A stretch of DNA of 30,562 nucleotides from CAZACQ01 sp964483725 (lineage in GTDB: Bacteria; Patescibacteriota; Gracilibacteria; Absconditabacterales; Absconditicoccaceae), in contig CAZACQ010000013.1 of the NCBI GenBank assembly GCA_964483725.1, positions 1-30,562 on the forward strand, given 5' to 3'. How positions within the stretch are numbered: position 1 is the stretch's first letter; the number at the start of each line of letters is the position of its first letter. The notes beneath the pieces were generated by a model, which had not been told where the DNA came from, made no database searches, and worked only from the letters and a program-made list of their open reading frames with translations. The position numbers and the translations under genes were made by a program. Shown here piece by piece: positions 18,176 through 26,606 of the stretch.

Positions 18176-18763
18176 CTAAATATCAAATAATTTTTCTTGG
18201 TTCTTAGTAAGTTTTTTTATAAATTCTTGCCAAAACTCTGATGCAAACCTGCATTTTGAAATTTTTTCAGTTTTCAATCTGAGTAAAACATCTAAATTTA
18301 CTCATAATTTTTTCCAAGTTCTTCATTCATCCAAATATATATTTAAAACAGGAATTATTTTATCCACAGCATAAACAAATCTAGATTCATCATCTGCTTT
18401 TAGTTCATATTCTTGTATAAGTTTATTCATTTCACTAAATTCAGGAAACTCTTTGGCAATTTGTATTGCAGCATCATGTTCTCTTTTTTCTTTATTATCT
18501 AACTCCTTTTGATTACTTGTATAAAAGTAAGTATCTCATGCATATATTTCAACTAAATCATGTATTAGCGCATATTTTAAAATTTTAGAAGTATCCAATC
18601 AAAGTTGTAAAGAATCATTCATATACCAACAAAGCATAGTAAGCTGGAAACTGTGCTCACTATCATTTTCCCATCTATCTTGTCATTTCAACAAAATAGT
18701 TCTCTCTACTTCATTAAATTTATTTAAAAATGAAGTGAAACCAATAACTTTTGAAATATCCAT
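18176..18763 (-). CDS. HD-domain phosphohydrolase (YfbR-like)
   Basis: A 195-aa HD-superfamily protein resembling 5'-deoxynucleotidase YfbR and related HD_3 proteins. Metal ligands appear as H37 in RWENDSEHSFQ, H68-D69 in ALIHDLVEIYAGDT, and a later Asp in YAVDKI at about residue 135. The RWxxxSEHS and HDLxExxxGD patterns are the family hallmarks. It likely dephosphorylates a deoxynucleotide monophosphate or another small phosphate ester. It begins 6 bases before the stop of the gene upstream on the minus strand, so three or more genes (19589 to 18176) may be cotranscribed. No Shine-Dalgarno. Confidence 0.85.
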
Positions 18764-18768
18764 ATGTT

Positions 18769-19185
18769 TTATTTAAATGTAAAATTTTTTTCTGCTGACA
18801 TATGTAATTCATAAGAATATAAAGGATTATCATACCAATAATCAAACTCTTCAGCTATCTCAAACAATTGTTGAACTGAATTAACTGGTATACAACAAGT
18901 ATTAATTAATGACATATCAGTTTGAAATATCTCAACATAAATAATTATTCTTTTTCATGATAAAAGGTTTAAAAGGACTTCTTCTAGTTTTGATACATCA
19001 TCTGCTAAATAATACATATTAGTCAAAAAATAAGAATTCATAATTTTATCAAAAAAGTCTCATGTAAGTTCCATAAGTTCCTTTATTTCTTTTGAAAATT
19101 TCATACAAGAAATCCTTGACTCTAAGTCCATTATAGTATACATATCATTTAATTTTTGTTCTGCTGATGAGTTTTTCTTATCCAT
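18769..19185 (-). CDS. hypothetical protein, 138 aa
   Basis: I do not recognise this protein. It starts MDKKNSSAEQKLNDMYT, is mostly helical in its first 80 residues, then has a strand-rich part (RIIIYVEIFQTDMSLINTCC) and ends SAEKNFTFK. Two TGA-Gly codons occur (T-TGA-D, S-TGA-K). It is soluble with no signal peptide. It lies between two other minus-strand genes with 5-bp (to the HD gene) and 29-bp gaps, so it is probably part of one operon. Its length and lack of motifs allow no functional call. Confidence 0.7.
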
Positions 19186-19214
19186 ATTTATATTATTCAC
19201 TTTATTTTATAAAA

Positions 19215-19589
19215 TTAATTTTTTGACATAAAAACACCTGTATAATCATCTTCAGATAAATATTTATCTCAATTTTGTAATATATTATCTAAACTTAATC
19301 AATCAAAGCTTATAGCATCGTATGAATCTCAAATTTGCTTAACTAAAATCATAAATATTTTTCATCAATTTAATAAGTGCATAATTACATCATAATATGC
19401 ATCAGGGTCATATTCCAAGGACTCCTTAAAAAGCTTAAATATATTACTTGAATTTATTTTTGATATAACATCATTATATCATTCCAATATTTCAACAAGT
19501 TTTGGATCTAAAGTATTACTATAATCTACTTTTTCTAATCATCAGTATAAAGAATTATAACTTGCACCAATATTATTAAAACCAGACAT
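19215..19589 (-). CDS. hypothetical protein, 124 aa
   Basis: A small soluble protein, acidic and mostly helical, starting MSGFNNIGASYNSLYGGLEK. Gly codons are both GGT and TGA (for example Y-TGA-TGA-L). It has no recognised domain. It is the first gene of the putative 18176-19589 minus-strand operon; its upstream region is broken by the assembly gap, so its promoter cannot be judged. It could be a partner of the 138-aa protein, since the two share size, composition and neighbourhood, but that is only inference. Confidence 0.68.
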
Positions 19590-19612
19590 GTTTTTTTGAT
19601 TAAATTAATAAA

Positions 19613-19746
19613 ATAATAATGATATAATANNNNNNNNNNNNNNNNNNNNNNNNNNNNNNNNNNNNNNNNNNNNNNNNNNNNNNNNNNNNNNNNNNNNNNN
19701 NNNNNNNNNNNNNNNNNNNNNNNNNNNNNATAATAATGATATAATA
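19613..19746. other. 100-N assembly gap with duplicated 17-bp flanks
   Basis: Positions 19630-19729 are exactly 100 N. The 17 bases before the gap (19613-19629) are identical to the 17 bases after it (19730-19746), ATAATAATGATATAATA. Two contig ends therefore overlap, and the true gap may be zero or contain a repeat unit. Confidence 0.95.
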
Positions 19747-19767
19747 GTTTTATTTAAAATGTCAATA

Positions 19768-21060
19768 TTAAATTAAATTTTTTAACTCTAATATATTTTT
19801 GAATCATTTGTAATCAATAAAATCAAACCCTTCAGGAGTTTCTTTTTTTCTTTTGTCATGTAACTTACTTGGCAAAACTTGACCTCACAAACCTATTTCT
19901 CATACAAAAATACTATTTTTATCAACCAATCTATTTTGGTATTGAGATAAAATTGCAGCAGCAAGAGCCAGATCCAGACCAGAATCATAAAACTTAAACT
20001 CTCAAGGCAAATTCACATATATATCAAAATATCATAAGTTTAATTTTAGATATCTTTCCAATATTGCTATTACTAAATTTAGTCTATTATTATCTATTCA
20101 TACAGCCATTCTTTGAGGATATTTATAATTAGTTTTATTCAATAAAACTTCCAAATTCACAATCACTGGTCTACCATTATCTATTCACATTGTGAAAACA
20201 CTTCATGGTATCGTAGTATTGGCAGTATTTATAATTCTCTCTTTAATATCATAAACTGGAGTAAGTCAAAAAAGTCACATTTCAAAAATACTTACATCAT
20301 CTGTACTTCCAAATCTATTTTTCATAGACCTAAGAAATCTATATTGCCCAAATCTATCTCATTCCAAATAAGACACCATATCTACTATATGTTCCAAGTA
20401 TTTGGGACCTGCTATTTCTCATCATTTTGTAACATGTCATATGATAAAGCATGTTTTTCACTTTTGCTTGGCAAATTCTCATATTTTTTCTGAACAAAAT
20501 TTTACTTGAGATGGAGATCAAGCTATTCAATCTATATTACTTGAATAAACAGTTTGAATACTATCTATCACAAAGAAATCATAATCATTTTCAGAAATTG
20601 TTTGAACTATATCTTCCAGAGAACTAGCTGTATATATATCAAGATTTTGAGAATCTGAGTCTTTATTTATTCTTTTAAGTCTAGAATAGATTTGGTCTTG
20701 GGATTCTTCTCATGAAAAATATCAAATATTAATATTATTATTTTCCAATAAATCCTGGATTATTTGTAGTATTATAGTAGATTTTCATATTCAAGGCTGA
20801 CCTCACAAAAGGTAAACCCCTCACTGTTTTATTCAATTCTGGTAAACTCTTTTTAACTCAGCATTTGTGATATCAAAAAATTTTGAACTTTGTGCTGTTG
20901 TAGTTTGCAAAGCAGTTCAAGAAGTCAAAGTAGTTTTTTGTGCTGATTTTTTTACTTTTGTTTTTGTATCATCTTTTTGCATACTAGCAAAAGCTCAACA
21001 ATTTGGGCATTTACCAAGTTTAGTAATGCTATTATATCAACATTCTATACACTTATACAT
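19768..21060 (-). CDS. radA: DNA repair protein RadA
   Basis: A 430-aa RecA-related protein that helps process recombination intermediates by promoting branch migration. The N-terminal zinc finger is C4-x2-C7 and C18-x2-C21 (CIECGYNSITKLGKCPNCG). Walker A is GGQPGIGKST at 86-95. Walker B-like FFVIDSIQT is followed by VKFCSEKIGEFAKQ. The diagnostic RadA motif is MKNRFGSTDD (family KNRFG). The C-terminal Lon-protease-like domain has GIDNNRLNLVIAILE and DLALAAAILS. Length and order match bacterial RadA. Gly is mainly TGA. No Shine-Dalgarno, but a good promoter upstream. Confidence 0.96.
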
Positions 21061-21092
21061 ATTTGATATTATTAAAATAATTAAACACTTAA

Positions 21093-21120
21093 TATATACA
21101 CAATTTTACAGGATATTCAA
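21093..21120 (-). promoter_or_regulatory. promoter of radA
   Basis: On the minus strand TTGAAT, a 16-bp spacer and TATATA, about 33 bases upstream of the RadA start. Confidence 0.5.
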
Positions 21121-21179
21121 TTTGAAATTGCTTATATTTTTATTATAATTTATCATATTTAGATATATAAGTATTATAA

Positions 21180-21431
21180 ATGATAAAAGACAAAAAAACA
21201 TTAAAAATAGTAAGTGAAGTTATGATAATTTTTGTATGAATGATAGTAGCATTAGCTTGGGATAGTGCAATAAACACAATAATTGAAACAATAAGAGAAA
21301 GTTTTCCTTTTGCATGAATAATGGCAAGCATAATGTATGCAGTTTTGGTTACAGTTATAGCAATATTTATTATAGTAGTAGTGATGAAAAAACTTGATTG
21401 AACATGATCAGAATGAGAAAAGAAAGAATAA
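21180..21431 (+). CDS. two-helix membrane protein, DUF5654-like
   Basis: An 83-aa protein with helices at about residues 9-30 and 44-68. The ALAWDSAINTII motif at the end of helix 1 and YAVLVTVIAIFII in helix 2 resemble small membrane proteins of the DUF5654 type found in archaea and CPR bacteria (recalled, not searched). The C-terminal tail is GTGSEGEKKE. TGA-Gly occurs at six codons. No Shine-Dalgarno. Function unknown. It is divergent from radA. Confidence 0.75.
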
Positions 21432-21434
21432 TTA

Positions 21435-21462
21435 TTGAATTTACTTAATTTTTCTTTATAAA
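21435..21462 (+). promoter_or_regulatory. promoter of 28-aa peptide gene
   Basis: TTGAAT, a 16-bp spacer and TATAAA, 33 bases before the ATG and immediately after the stop of the preceding gene. Confidence 0.6.
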
Positions 21463-21495
21463 GATAAACCCAAACTTAATATAAGGAGTAGTAAG

Positions 21496-21582
21496 ATGTT
21501 TGATCTACTTTTATCTATAAACATAGAAATTATAGCAATATTTATAGTTTCTATGGTTTTTTTATCCTATTCTTTTTCCTAA
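21496..21582 (+). CDS. 28-aa single-helix membrane peptide
   Basis: A tiny gene beginning MFDLLLSINIEI, almost entirely hydrophobic (IIAIFIVSMVFL), ending SYSFS and TAA. A perfect AAGGAG Shine-Dalgarno lies 7 bases before ATG, its own promoter is 33 bases upstream and a hairpin terminator follows 30 bases after the stop. There is no TGA codon and no Gly. It belongs with the other tiny membrane-peptide genes in this window by organisation rather than by sequence identity. The function is unknown. Confidence 0.62.
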   Translation: MFDLLLSINIEIIAIFIVSMVFLSYSFS

Positions 21583-21611
21583 GAAAAAATTAAAATTAAC
21601 TTACAAACATG

Positions 21612-21636
21612 GACTAGTAGCATATCCACTAGTCTT
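21612..21636 (+). terminator. terminator of the 28-aa peptide gene
   Basis: GACTAGT pairs with ACTAGTC around a loop AGCATATCC, followed by TTTT. It abuts the stop of the minus-strand methyltransferase. Confidence 0.8.
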
Positions 21637-22251
21637 TTATTTTATGATATATTTTCTTATTGTTGATTTTCAAATTTTTTGCTCATCAAATGATTTCAAT
21701 CATACAAATTCAAATCAATTAGAAATAATAACAGTTCAGGGCTTCAATTCATTAATAAGTTTTTTTTCAAGATTTTTCATTGTGATAGGCAATAAATACA
21801 AAAATATTACATCAGCATCTGAATAATTATAATTAAACATATTTCAAATTTTTATATTCACATTTTCCCAAAATAAAGACCTTATCTTTCAATATAATCA
21901 CACATCAAACTTCTTTTCAATTCATTCAAATTTGGCATTTGAATTTTTTGCTGCTAAGAATAGTATTTTTCAATCTCAAGATCATAAATCATAAACTTTA
22001 TGATTATCTTTTATATCAGCAAGTTCAATCATTTTTTTTGCAACTTTGTTACTTGTAGGAACAAAAGGAACAAAGTTTTTTCTCTCCCAAATAAGTTCAA
22101 ATAAGAAATATATAAAAGACAAAAATAATGAAAGAGTGAAAAAGAATAATAAGAAAGCAATTAAATACAAAACACTATCCTGAAAATTTAAATAAATTCA
22201 AAAAACAAATAGTAATATAAAAAATATATTTAAATATATAAGAAAAAACAT
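21637..22251 (-). CDS. membrane-anchored SAM-dependent methyltransferase
   Basis: A 204-aa protein with two N-terminal membrane helices (about residues 3-21 and 27-53) and a cytoplasmic Rossmann domain. The SAM-binding motif I is VYDLGSGDGKILFLAAK; an acidic motif II (EGIEKKFD) and motif IV region (DVIFLYLLP) follow. The order FVPTSNKVAKKMIELADIK then DLGSGDG resembles the small FAM173/ATPSCKMT-type protein-lysine methyltransferases (from memory), so a membrane protein such as an ATP-synthase subunit could be the target. It starts 13 bases after the LD-carboxypeptidase stop. Many TGA-Gly codons and no Shine-Dalgarno. Confidence 0.8.
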
Positions 22252-22264
22252 AAAAAATAATTAT

Positions 22265-23206
22265 TTAATAAATTTCAACATATCATCAAACTGGGAAAGT
22301 CTGAATTGGAGATATATGTCAGAATTGAGCATTCATTATTACAGGTACATTAATATTGCTTGCAAAATCTTTAACTGTTCATTCCCAAGTAATATCATAA
22401 TCTTTTAAACAAGCTTGATTTATCCTTCAAAAAATAACTCAAGATATATTATCAAAATTTTTCTGTTCTTTTAAATGCATTAACTGCCTTCTTATTGTTC
22501 ATATATTTGACTCAGAACATTCTTCAATAAAAATTATCTTATTATCTAAATTAGGCATAAATTCAGTACCAAAAAGCAATGAAAAAGTTGATAAATTTCA
22601 ACCTACTATAGTTCATTCAATTTTTCATTTATTTATATATTTTAATCATCAATCATATATAATTTGATCTGGATACAATTCCTTATCTGCAGTATAATCA
22701 AAATAAAAATCATGTCATTTAAGTTTAAAATCTTTTCAATCAATAAGAATATCTTTAAAGTATAAAAATGTTTCTAAATTTCAGTATCTGTTGGGAGACA
22801 AAGATCAAGGTGTAGGTCAAGAATAGCTAATATTTCATGTTTTTGCATATATTGCATTATTTAAAGCAGTAATATCAGAATATCAACAAGTAATTTTAGG
22901 ACTTTTATTAAATAAATCCCAATCTATAAAAGGCAATATTTCATTTGTAAATGCTCAACCTCATATTGGCCAAATCATCTTAATTTCATCATCTTTTAGA
23001 AAGTTATTAAAGTCTTCAGCTCTTTTTTTCTGTTTTACTCATTCTATATCTGAAAATATATTTTTTCAAATTTTTACATTAAATCATAAATGTTCCTGTA
23101 AAATTCTAATAAATGATTTAAATGAACTAGAGTTTATTTTTTCTGAATCAATATTATTGGCAATTGAAACTATTCAAATACCGTCTCAAGCTTTTAATTT
23201 TTGCAT
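22265..23206 (-). CDS. LD-carboxypeptidase (peptidase S66, LdcA/MccF-like)
   Basis: A 313-aa serine peptidase of family S66, which removes D-Ala from murein tetrapeptides (LdcA) or cleaves peptidyl-nucleotides (MccF). The substrate-binding part shows MIWPIGGGAFTNEILPFIDWDLF and ITCGYSDITALNNAIY with the nucleophile Ser in GYSD. The Glu and His of the triad lie in IIFIEECSES and NAQFGHISP. VGGNLSTFSLLFGT is a conserved core segment. The length is normal. It probably trims peptidoglycan during recycling or of prey origin, which cannot be decided here. It is the first gene of an operon with the methyltransferase. Confidence 0.9.
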
Positions 23207-23280
23207 AAGTTTAATAAAAATTAATATATAAATATTATAAATATGTTTATATTTATATATTATAGTATTTTCAAGTTATA

Positions 23281-23308
23281 TTGAAATAGTAAATTAAATA
23301 ATTATAAT
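23281..23308 (+). promoter_or_regulatory. promoter of 69-aa protein gene
   Basis: TTGAAA, a 16-bp spacer and a perfect TATAAT, 30 bases before the ATG. Confidence 0.65.
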
Positions 23309-23338
23309 CTTGATCTGTTTTTCAAAAAAGGAGAAAAA

Positions 23339-23548
23339 ATGGAAAAAAAAGTTGTGTGTGAAAGACAAATGCAGCATTATCTTCAAAGATTCAAAGAATT
23401 AAAAGAAGAAAAAGAAGAGAATAAGAATGCTATACTGATGATGGTAATTTTTCTAAATGGAAAAATAGGTACAAATTATGTATCAAAAGAATTAGCACAA
23501 GAGCTAAACCATTTAGGAATATCAGTATTACCAACACAGATCAAGTAA
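23339..23548 (+). CDS. 69-aa charged helical protein
   Basis: A small protein with an N-terminal Lys/Glu-rich helix (about residues 10-30, FKELKEEKEENKNAI) that could form a coiled coil. A second half, IFLNGKIGTNYVSKELAQELNHLGISVL, reads like a small winged-helix or HTH tail. It has an AAGGAG Shine-Dalgarno, a perfect -10 box and a strong terminator right after the stop. Gly codons are GGA and GGT only. I do not recognise the family; a small DNA-binding regulator is possible. It is a monocistronic unit. Confidence 0.7.
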   Translation: MEKKVVCERQMQHYLQRFKELKEEKEENKNAILMMVIFLNGKIGTNYVSKELAQELNHLGISVLPTQIK

Positions 23549-23577
23549 AAAAGTCTGGGTATATCCCAGACTTTTTC
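23547..23577 (+). terminator. terminator of the 69-aa protein gene
   Basis: AAAAAGTCTGGG pairs with CCCAGACTTTTT around a short TATAT loop; a 12-bp perfect stem with T-run. Confidence 0.92.
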
Positions 23578-23585
23578 TAAAATTT

Positions 23586-23622
23586 AAAAAAGCCCATGAT
23601 AAAATACATCAAGGGCTTTTTG
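23586..23622 (-). terminator. terminator of the two-peptide unit
   Basis: GCCCATGAT pairs with ATCAAGGGC (one mismatch) around AAAATAC, flanked by A-run and T-run. It can stop transcription from the minus-strand peptide genes and back up the plus-strand terminator. Confidence 0.75.
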
Positions 23623-23646
23623 TGCTAAATTTAATTCTTGATTTAT

Positions 23647-23721
23647 TTAAAAAACAATACCAAGAATGGCTCCCAAAATTGCAGATACAACCATGACGGG
23701 AATTAAGATAGTATGTTGCAT
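23647..23721 (-). CDS. 24-aa membrane peptide
   Basis: Starts MQHTILIPVMVVSAILG and is hydrophobic to the end (GIVF), one predicted helix with small residues G-A-x-x-G that suits helix packing. An AAGGAGAG Shine-Dalgarno lies 7 bases before ATG. It follows the 26-aa peptide gene by 30 bases and both sit between a promoter (23867-23894) and a terminator, so they form a bicistronic unit. Both Gly are GGN. Function unknown. Confidence 0.6.
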   Translation of the reverse strand: MQHTILIPVMVVSAILGAILGIVF

Positions 23722-23751
23722 TTAAAACTCTCCTTATCATTGATAATCTGT

Positions 23752-23832
23752 TTAAGAAATTGCATCAAACATAAGAATGAAAACAATTCCAAAAGTGAAT
23801 AAAACTGCAATAAGCAAACGGGCTCCCTTCAT
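23752..23832 (-). CDS. 26-aa membrane peptide
   Basis: Starts MKGARLLIAVLFTFG with a hydrophobic helix up to ILMF and ends DAIS, TAA. The positively charged N-terminus and acidic C-terminus predict one helix with N-in topology. A GGAG Shine-Dalgarno is 7 bases before the ATG and a promoter with 16-bp spacing is 35 bases upstream. It is cotranscribed with the 24-aa peptide. Two Gly codons are GGN. Unknown function; a two-component tiny membrane assembly is conceivable. Confidence 0.6.
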   Translation of the reverse strand: MKGARLLIAVLFTFGIVFILMFDAIS

Positions 23833-23866
23833 AAATACTCCAATTTTGAGTAAAAAAGGAAAAACA

Positions 23867-23894
23867 TATATAATCATATACAAATAAAAATCAA
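23867..23894 (-). promoter_or_regulatory. promoter of the two-peptide unit
   Basis: On the minus strand TTGATT, a 16-bp spacer and TATATA. It lies back to back with the pilin operon promoter, only 9 bp between the -35 boxes. Confidence 0.6.
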
Positions 23895-23903
23895 GATTTT
23901 ATA

Positions 23904-23931
23904 TTGATAATTATTATTTTTTTTATATAAA
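23904..23931 (+). promoter_or_regulatory. promoter of the minor pilin operon
   Basis: TTGATA, a 16-bp spacer and TATAAA, 35 bases before the first pilin ATG, followed by a CTGGAGG Shine-Dalgarno. Confidence 0.65.
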
Positions 23932-23966
23932 AACAACACCTCAAAAATTAAACCTGGAGGATTTAA

Positions 23967-24425
23967 ATGAAAAAGCAAGAAGGTGTTACATTGTTGGAAC
24001 TTATATTAGTTCTAGTCTTGGCATCTGCTATATCAGTAGTTGCATTTCCTAGAATTGATATTACAAATTCCAATCTAAAACCCAAAGCTGAACAGTTAGC
24101 TATAAATATCTCATTTATGGCTATGCAAGAATTCAACAAAGAATTTCAAAACTCTGATATCCAAATGTTATACAATAATGAAACTCATAGTTATGATATT
24201 TGGATTGACGGAGAAAAATCAAAAAATCCATTACATTCTCTAAGCGACTCATTTAGCTTAGAAAAAGTTAATGCACCTCCTGTGATACAAATACCTTCTG
24301 ATGATGTTGATATAATTACAATATCAAACTCAAATAATTCATCAGATATTTGTATATATCCTACAGGGTTTGCTGAAATCTGCTGACTTAGGAGACAGTT
24401 ATGAAACAAAAAGGCTTCACTTTAA
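23967..24425 (+). CDS. minor pilin 1, FimT/GspH-like
   Basis: A type IV pilin-like protein. The N-terminus EG-VTLLELILVLVLA is a class III signal with cleavage after Gly6 and Glu at mature position 5. The rest fits the small GspH/FimT group. Gly codons inside are GGN. A TGA at 24384-24386 would be the stop in the standard code and gives 139 aa. Under table 25 it is Gly and the frame continues (second TGA at 24402) to TAA at 24423-24425, giving 152 aa with a tail overlapping the next gene by 25 bases. The next gene's Shine-Dalgarno lies just after this TGA, so the real end is uncertain. First gene of the operon. Confidence 0.8.
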
Positions 24426-24745
24426 TTGAAGTAATAATATCCATTGTAATCATAGCAGTTATATTCGTTATGATTGCACAGGCATATTACCCTATGCTAC
24501 ACTCAAAAGATCCAAGAAAATATACACAAGCATTCTATGCAGCTCAAGAACTCATGGAATATATGGAATATAATCAAAAGGAATTTGAGGAACAAGATTT
24601 GGAAGACAAGATAGCTGAAATAAACAACTATTTTTCAGCTTTTGATCTTGAATATCCAAGTCATGATGAGGAAAATGAGAAAGTAAACATACAAGTTTCT
24701 TTCTCTGAAAATAATGTTAGCTACGATTTTGACTGGGAGGAATAA
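24401..24745 (+). CDS. minor pilin 2, PilV/GspI-like
   Basis: A 114-aa pilin-like protein with the prepilin motif KG-FTLIEVIISIVIIAVIF: cleavage after Gly5, Glu at mature position 5. The remaining soluble part is short and acidic, with helix then strands, as in GspI/PilV minor pilins that help form the pilus tip complex. A TTAGGAG Shine-Dalgarno is within the tail of the preceding gene. Four bases separate it from the next gene. The single Gly is GGC and there is no TGA. It depends on a prepilin peptidase encoded elsewhere. Confidence 0.85.
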   Translation: MKQKGFTLIEVIISIVIIAVIFVMIAQAYYPMLHSKDPRKYTQAFYAAQELMEYMEYNQKEFEEQDLEDKIAEINNYFSAFDLEYPSHDEENEKVNIQVSFSENNVSYDFDWEE

Positions 24746-24749
24746 GTAA

Positions 24750-25181
24750 ATGAAAGAGAAAGGCTTTAGTCTTATTGAATTGGTAATAACAATAACACTA
24801 ATAGCAGTAATTTCTGCTCTTACTGCTCCTTTGCTAGCAAACCTAGTAGAACAGAAATTGCTTAGCAAACAATATGCAAAAGATTCTATAGCAGTCGTAC
24901 TTGTAATGGAAAACTTATCTTCTCATATATCTAATGCAGATGAAGTTCAAAAAAATGAACAAAGTTTGTACTTTATATATGAAGATGAAGACAATGAGGA
25001 GGTAAATACAGTCGTATTCCAAGAAGAAAATGGAAGGATTGTAAAAGAAAATGAAACATCAACTTATCCAGTAACTGCATCAAAAAATTACAGCTGGGAA
25101 CTTAGTCTTGAAGATGAGTTTTTAGAGCTTGAATTTGATGCTCTGGGTATAACATACAAAACAGGTTTCAACTTGAGGTAA
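24750..25181 (+). CDS. minor pilin 3, PilW/GspJ-like
   Basis: A 143-aa pilin-like protein with KG-FSLIELVITITLIAVISALTAP: prepilin cleavage after Gly5, Glu at mature position 5. The soluble domain is beta-rich (SLYFIYEDEDNEEVNTVVF, then SWELSLEDEFLELEFDALG), compatible with a small GspJ/PilW-type minor pilin. The Shine-Dalgarno GGAGGAA overlaps the stop of the previous gene. All four Gly are GGN. Operon position third of four supports the FimT-PilV-PilW-PilX order seen in other bacteria. Confidence 0.83.
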   Translation: MKEKGFSLIELVITITLIAVISALTAPLLANLVEQKLLSKQYAKDSIAVVLVMENLSSHISNADEVQKNEQSLYFIYEDEDNEEVNTVVFQEENGRIVKENETSTYPVTASKNYSWELSLEDEFLELEFDALGITYKTGFNLR

Positions 25182-25184
25182 AAA

Positions 25185-25568
25185 ATGAAAAAACAAAATG
25201 GAAGCATACTAATGCTCTCTCTTGTCGTTTTGATATTTACTATGATATTACTATCATACATAATATCAATGCAGACAAGACCAGCTCAAATTGAGGTAAA
25301 AGAGTTTGCAGGAGTATACTCAGTTGTATCTGAAACTATACTTCCAGGAGGAAATACAGCTCATGATCACTATCATGATACTATTGCTGAAAGAGCAATA
25401 TTTATGGATGATGAAAAAAGGCTCTGTCCTAAAGAAGATTATGATGAAAAAAAAGAAGAATGTGAAGGAGGAGCTGGCATTTATCATGAAGTAAGAGATG
25501 GATACTATGTAAGATGCCCAGGTGGACATTGGGACAATAATGATGAATTCTGCTCACATAATCCTTAA
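25185..25568 (+). CDS. minor pilin 4, PilX/GspK-like tip protein
   Basis: A 127-aa protein starting MKKQNGSILMLSLVVLIFTM. The QxGS-(I/A)L start without the usual Glu5 is the PilX/GspK pattern, in which the tip pilin lacks Glu5. After the helix it has a Cys-containing region (CPKEDYDEKKEEC, then RCPGGHWDNNDEFC), so two disulfides are possible outside the cell. His/Asp residues (HDHYHDT) might bind metal. Ten Gly, all GGN. The Shine-Dalgarno GAGGT lies in the end of gene 3. It ends the operon before a strong terminator. Confidence 0.78.
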   Translation: MKKQNGSILMLSLVVLIFTMILLSYIISMQTRPAQIEVKEFAGVYSVVSETILPGGNTAHDHYHDTIAERAIFMDDEKRLCPKEDYDEKKEECEGGAGIYHEVRDGYYVRCPGGHWDNNDEFCSHNP

Positions 25569-25628
25569 TACCTGTAATAAAGGCAAGTAGTATGAAATTC
25601 TCAAATAAAAATACAATAAAATACTATC

Positions 25629-25661
25629 ACTCTTTCATTGAATTCAATGAAAGAGTTTTTT
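25629..25661 (+). terminator. terminator of the pilin operon
   Basis: A 28-bp perfect palindrome (25629-25656, centre GAATTC) followed by TTTTT. It may also end the convergent phosphoesterase transcript. Confidence 0.85.
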
Positions 25662-25673
25662 ATAATATAAAAT

Positions 25674-26366
25674 TTAAATAAGTTTGTTTCCCCACCAAGC
25701 ATTTATATATTTAATTTCTTCATATCAATCAAAGCTTCTTTGATGTGTATGTCAGTGAATATTTAGCTTTGGGTTTTTGGATTCAAGTTTGTTAGTTTTA
25801 TTTATTAGGCACTCATTATCTTGACTGTTTTTGTAACCTTCTTTAAAACCAACAGGGTAATGAGTGTATGCTATATGATTTTCATACTTATAAATATTTA
25901 TTTTATCAAAAAATTTTAGATAATAATTTCTAAATTCATCATTTTCCAATACTCAAGCACAGTGATTACCAAGTATAATTTCTAATTTAATTCATTTGTT
26001 TTTTAATAAATCAAAAATATCAAATATGTATTTTTCCAAATCCAGTTCTTTTAAGAGTTTGATTTTATTTTCTGATATGTTAAATATAAAATCACCCAAA
26101 TTTATAAACTCATTTATTTGATTTTGTTCAATTTTTTTGTCTATTTCTTCTTTCAAATAACTTAGAAAGTTTTGATTATGTATTTTTAAAAAAGTATTCA
26201 TTTCTTTATCATTTGCATTTTCAAGAAAGTCTTGTAATTCGTCTTTTGATAAATTTTTTTGAGTATCAGGAAAAAAATTTTTTCTATATTCATATTCATA
26301 CAAAGCTATATTTTTATGTAATATATGCCAATCTGAAGATACTAGTTTGTTATCATAAACTATCAT
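25674..26366 (-). CDS. metallophosphoesterase-like protein
   Basis: A 230-aa protein with a calcineurin-like metal-binding set: VSSDWHI at about residues 9-15 (DxH), NLGDFIFN (GD), IILGNHC (GNH; the usual Asp is Cys), YTHYPVG and NIHGHTHQ. The order and HGHTH ending fit small bacterial phosphoesterases of the YfcE/MJ0037 type. Residues 20-85 form an inserted, charged, helical segment that is unusual. The missing Asp after GNH may alter activity; GNHC also occurs at a catalytic place and needs checking. TGA-Gly at five codons. No Shine-Dalgarno. Substrate unknown. Confidence 0.78.
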
Positions 26367-26426
26367 TTTTATTGTTTTGTTTTTTAAAAGTTTACCTGAT
26401 AATATATTTAAAAATTATTTTTTCAA

Positions 26427-26463
26427 TAAAAAAAGCCCCGGGTCCGAATACAGAAACGGGGCT
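26427..26463 (-). terminator. strong terminator of the GC-rich gene
   Basis: On the minus strand GCCCCG pairs with CGGGGC around a 16-base loop, followed by TTTTTTT. It lies directly after a TGA (26463-26465). Confidence 0.85.
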
Positions 26464-26599
26464 CACTGTATCTTAGGGATATCGGCCTGGTTCTAGGCCA
26501 GGGCATCGGCCTTGGCGGCCAGGGCCCGGAGATGTGGTCAGAATCGGTGGCGTAGGTATACATATTGGACGTGGCGGCCACGGCAACATTCATACTCAT
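26463..26599 (-). pseudogene. broken small gene of high GC content
   Basis: A short GC-rich unit (codons GCC, ACC, CTG, CCG) in DNA that is otherwise very AT-rich. It has a promoter, an AAGGAG Shine-Dalgarno and a start MSMNVAVAATSNMYTYATDS (first 20 residues). After DHIS the sensible frame shifts: skipping one base gives RALAAKADALA, then a TAG, then NQADIPKIQ and TGA immediately before the terminator. So a gene of about 45 codons appears to have lost one base and gained a nonsense codon. The natural end is a TGA, which would be a stop only in the standard code. This looks like recent transfer from a GC-rich, standard-code donor. The uninterrupted frame continues as a Pro/Arg-rich sequence and is less plausible. 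Confidence 0.6.
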
Positions 26600-26606
26600 A
26601 CTTTTC

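Noticed and set aside
25594..25680. Possible 29-codon frame after the pilin operon
   Set aside because: It has no Shine-Dalgarno or promoter and runs through the terminator palindrome.
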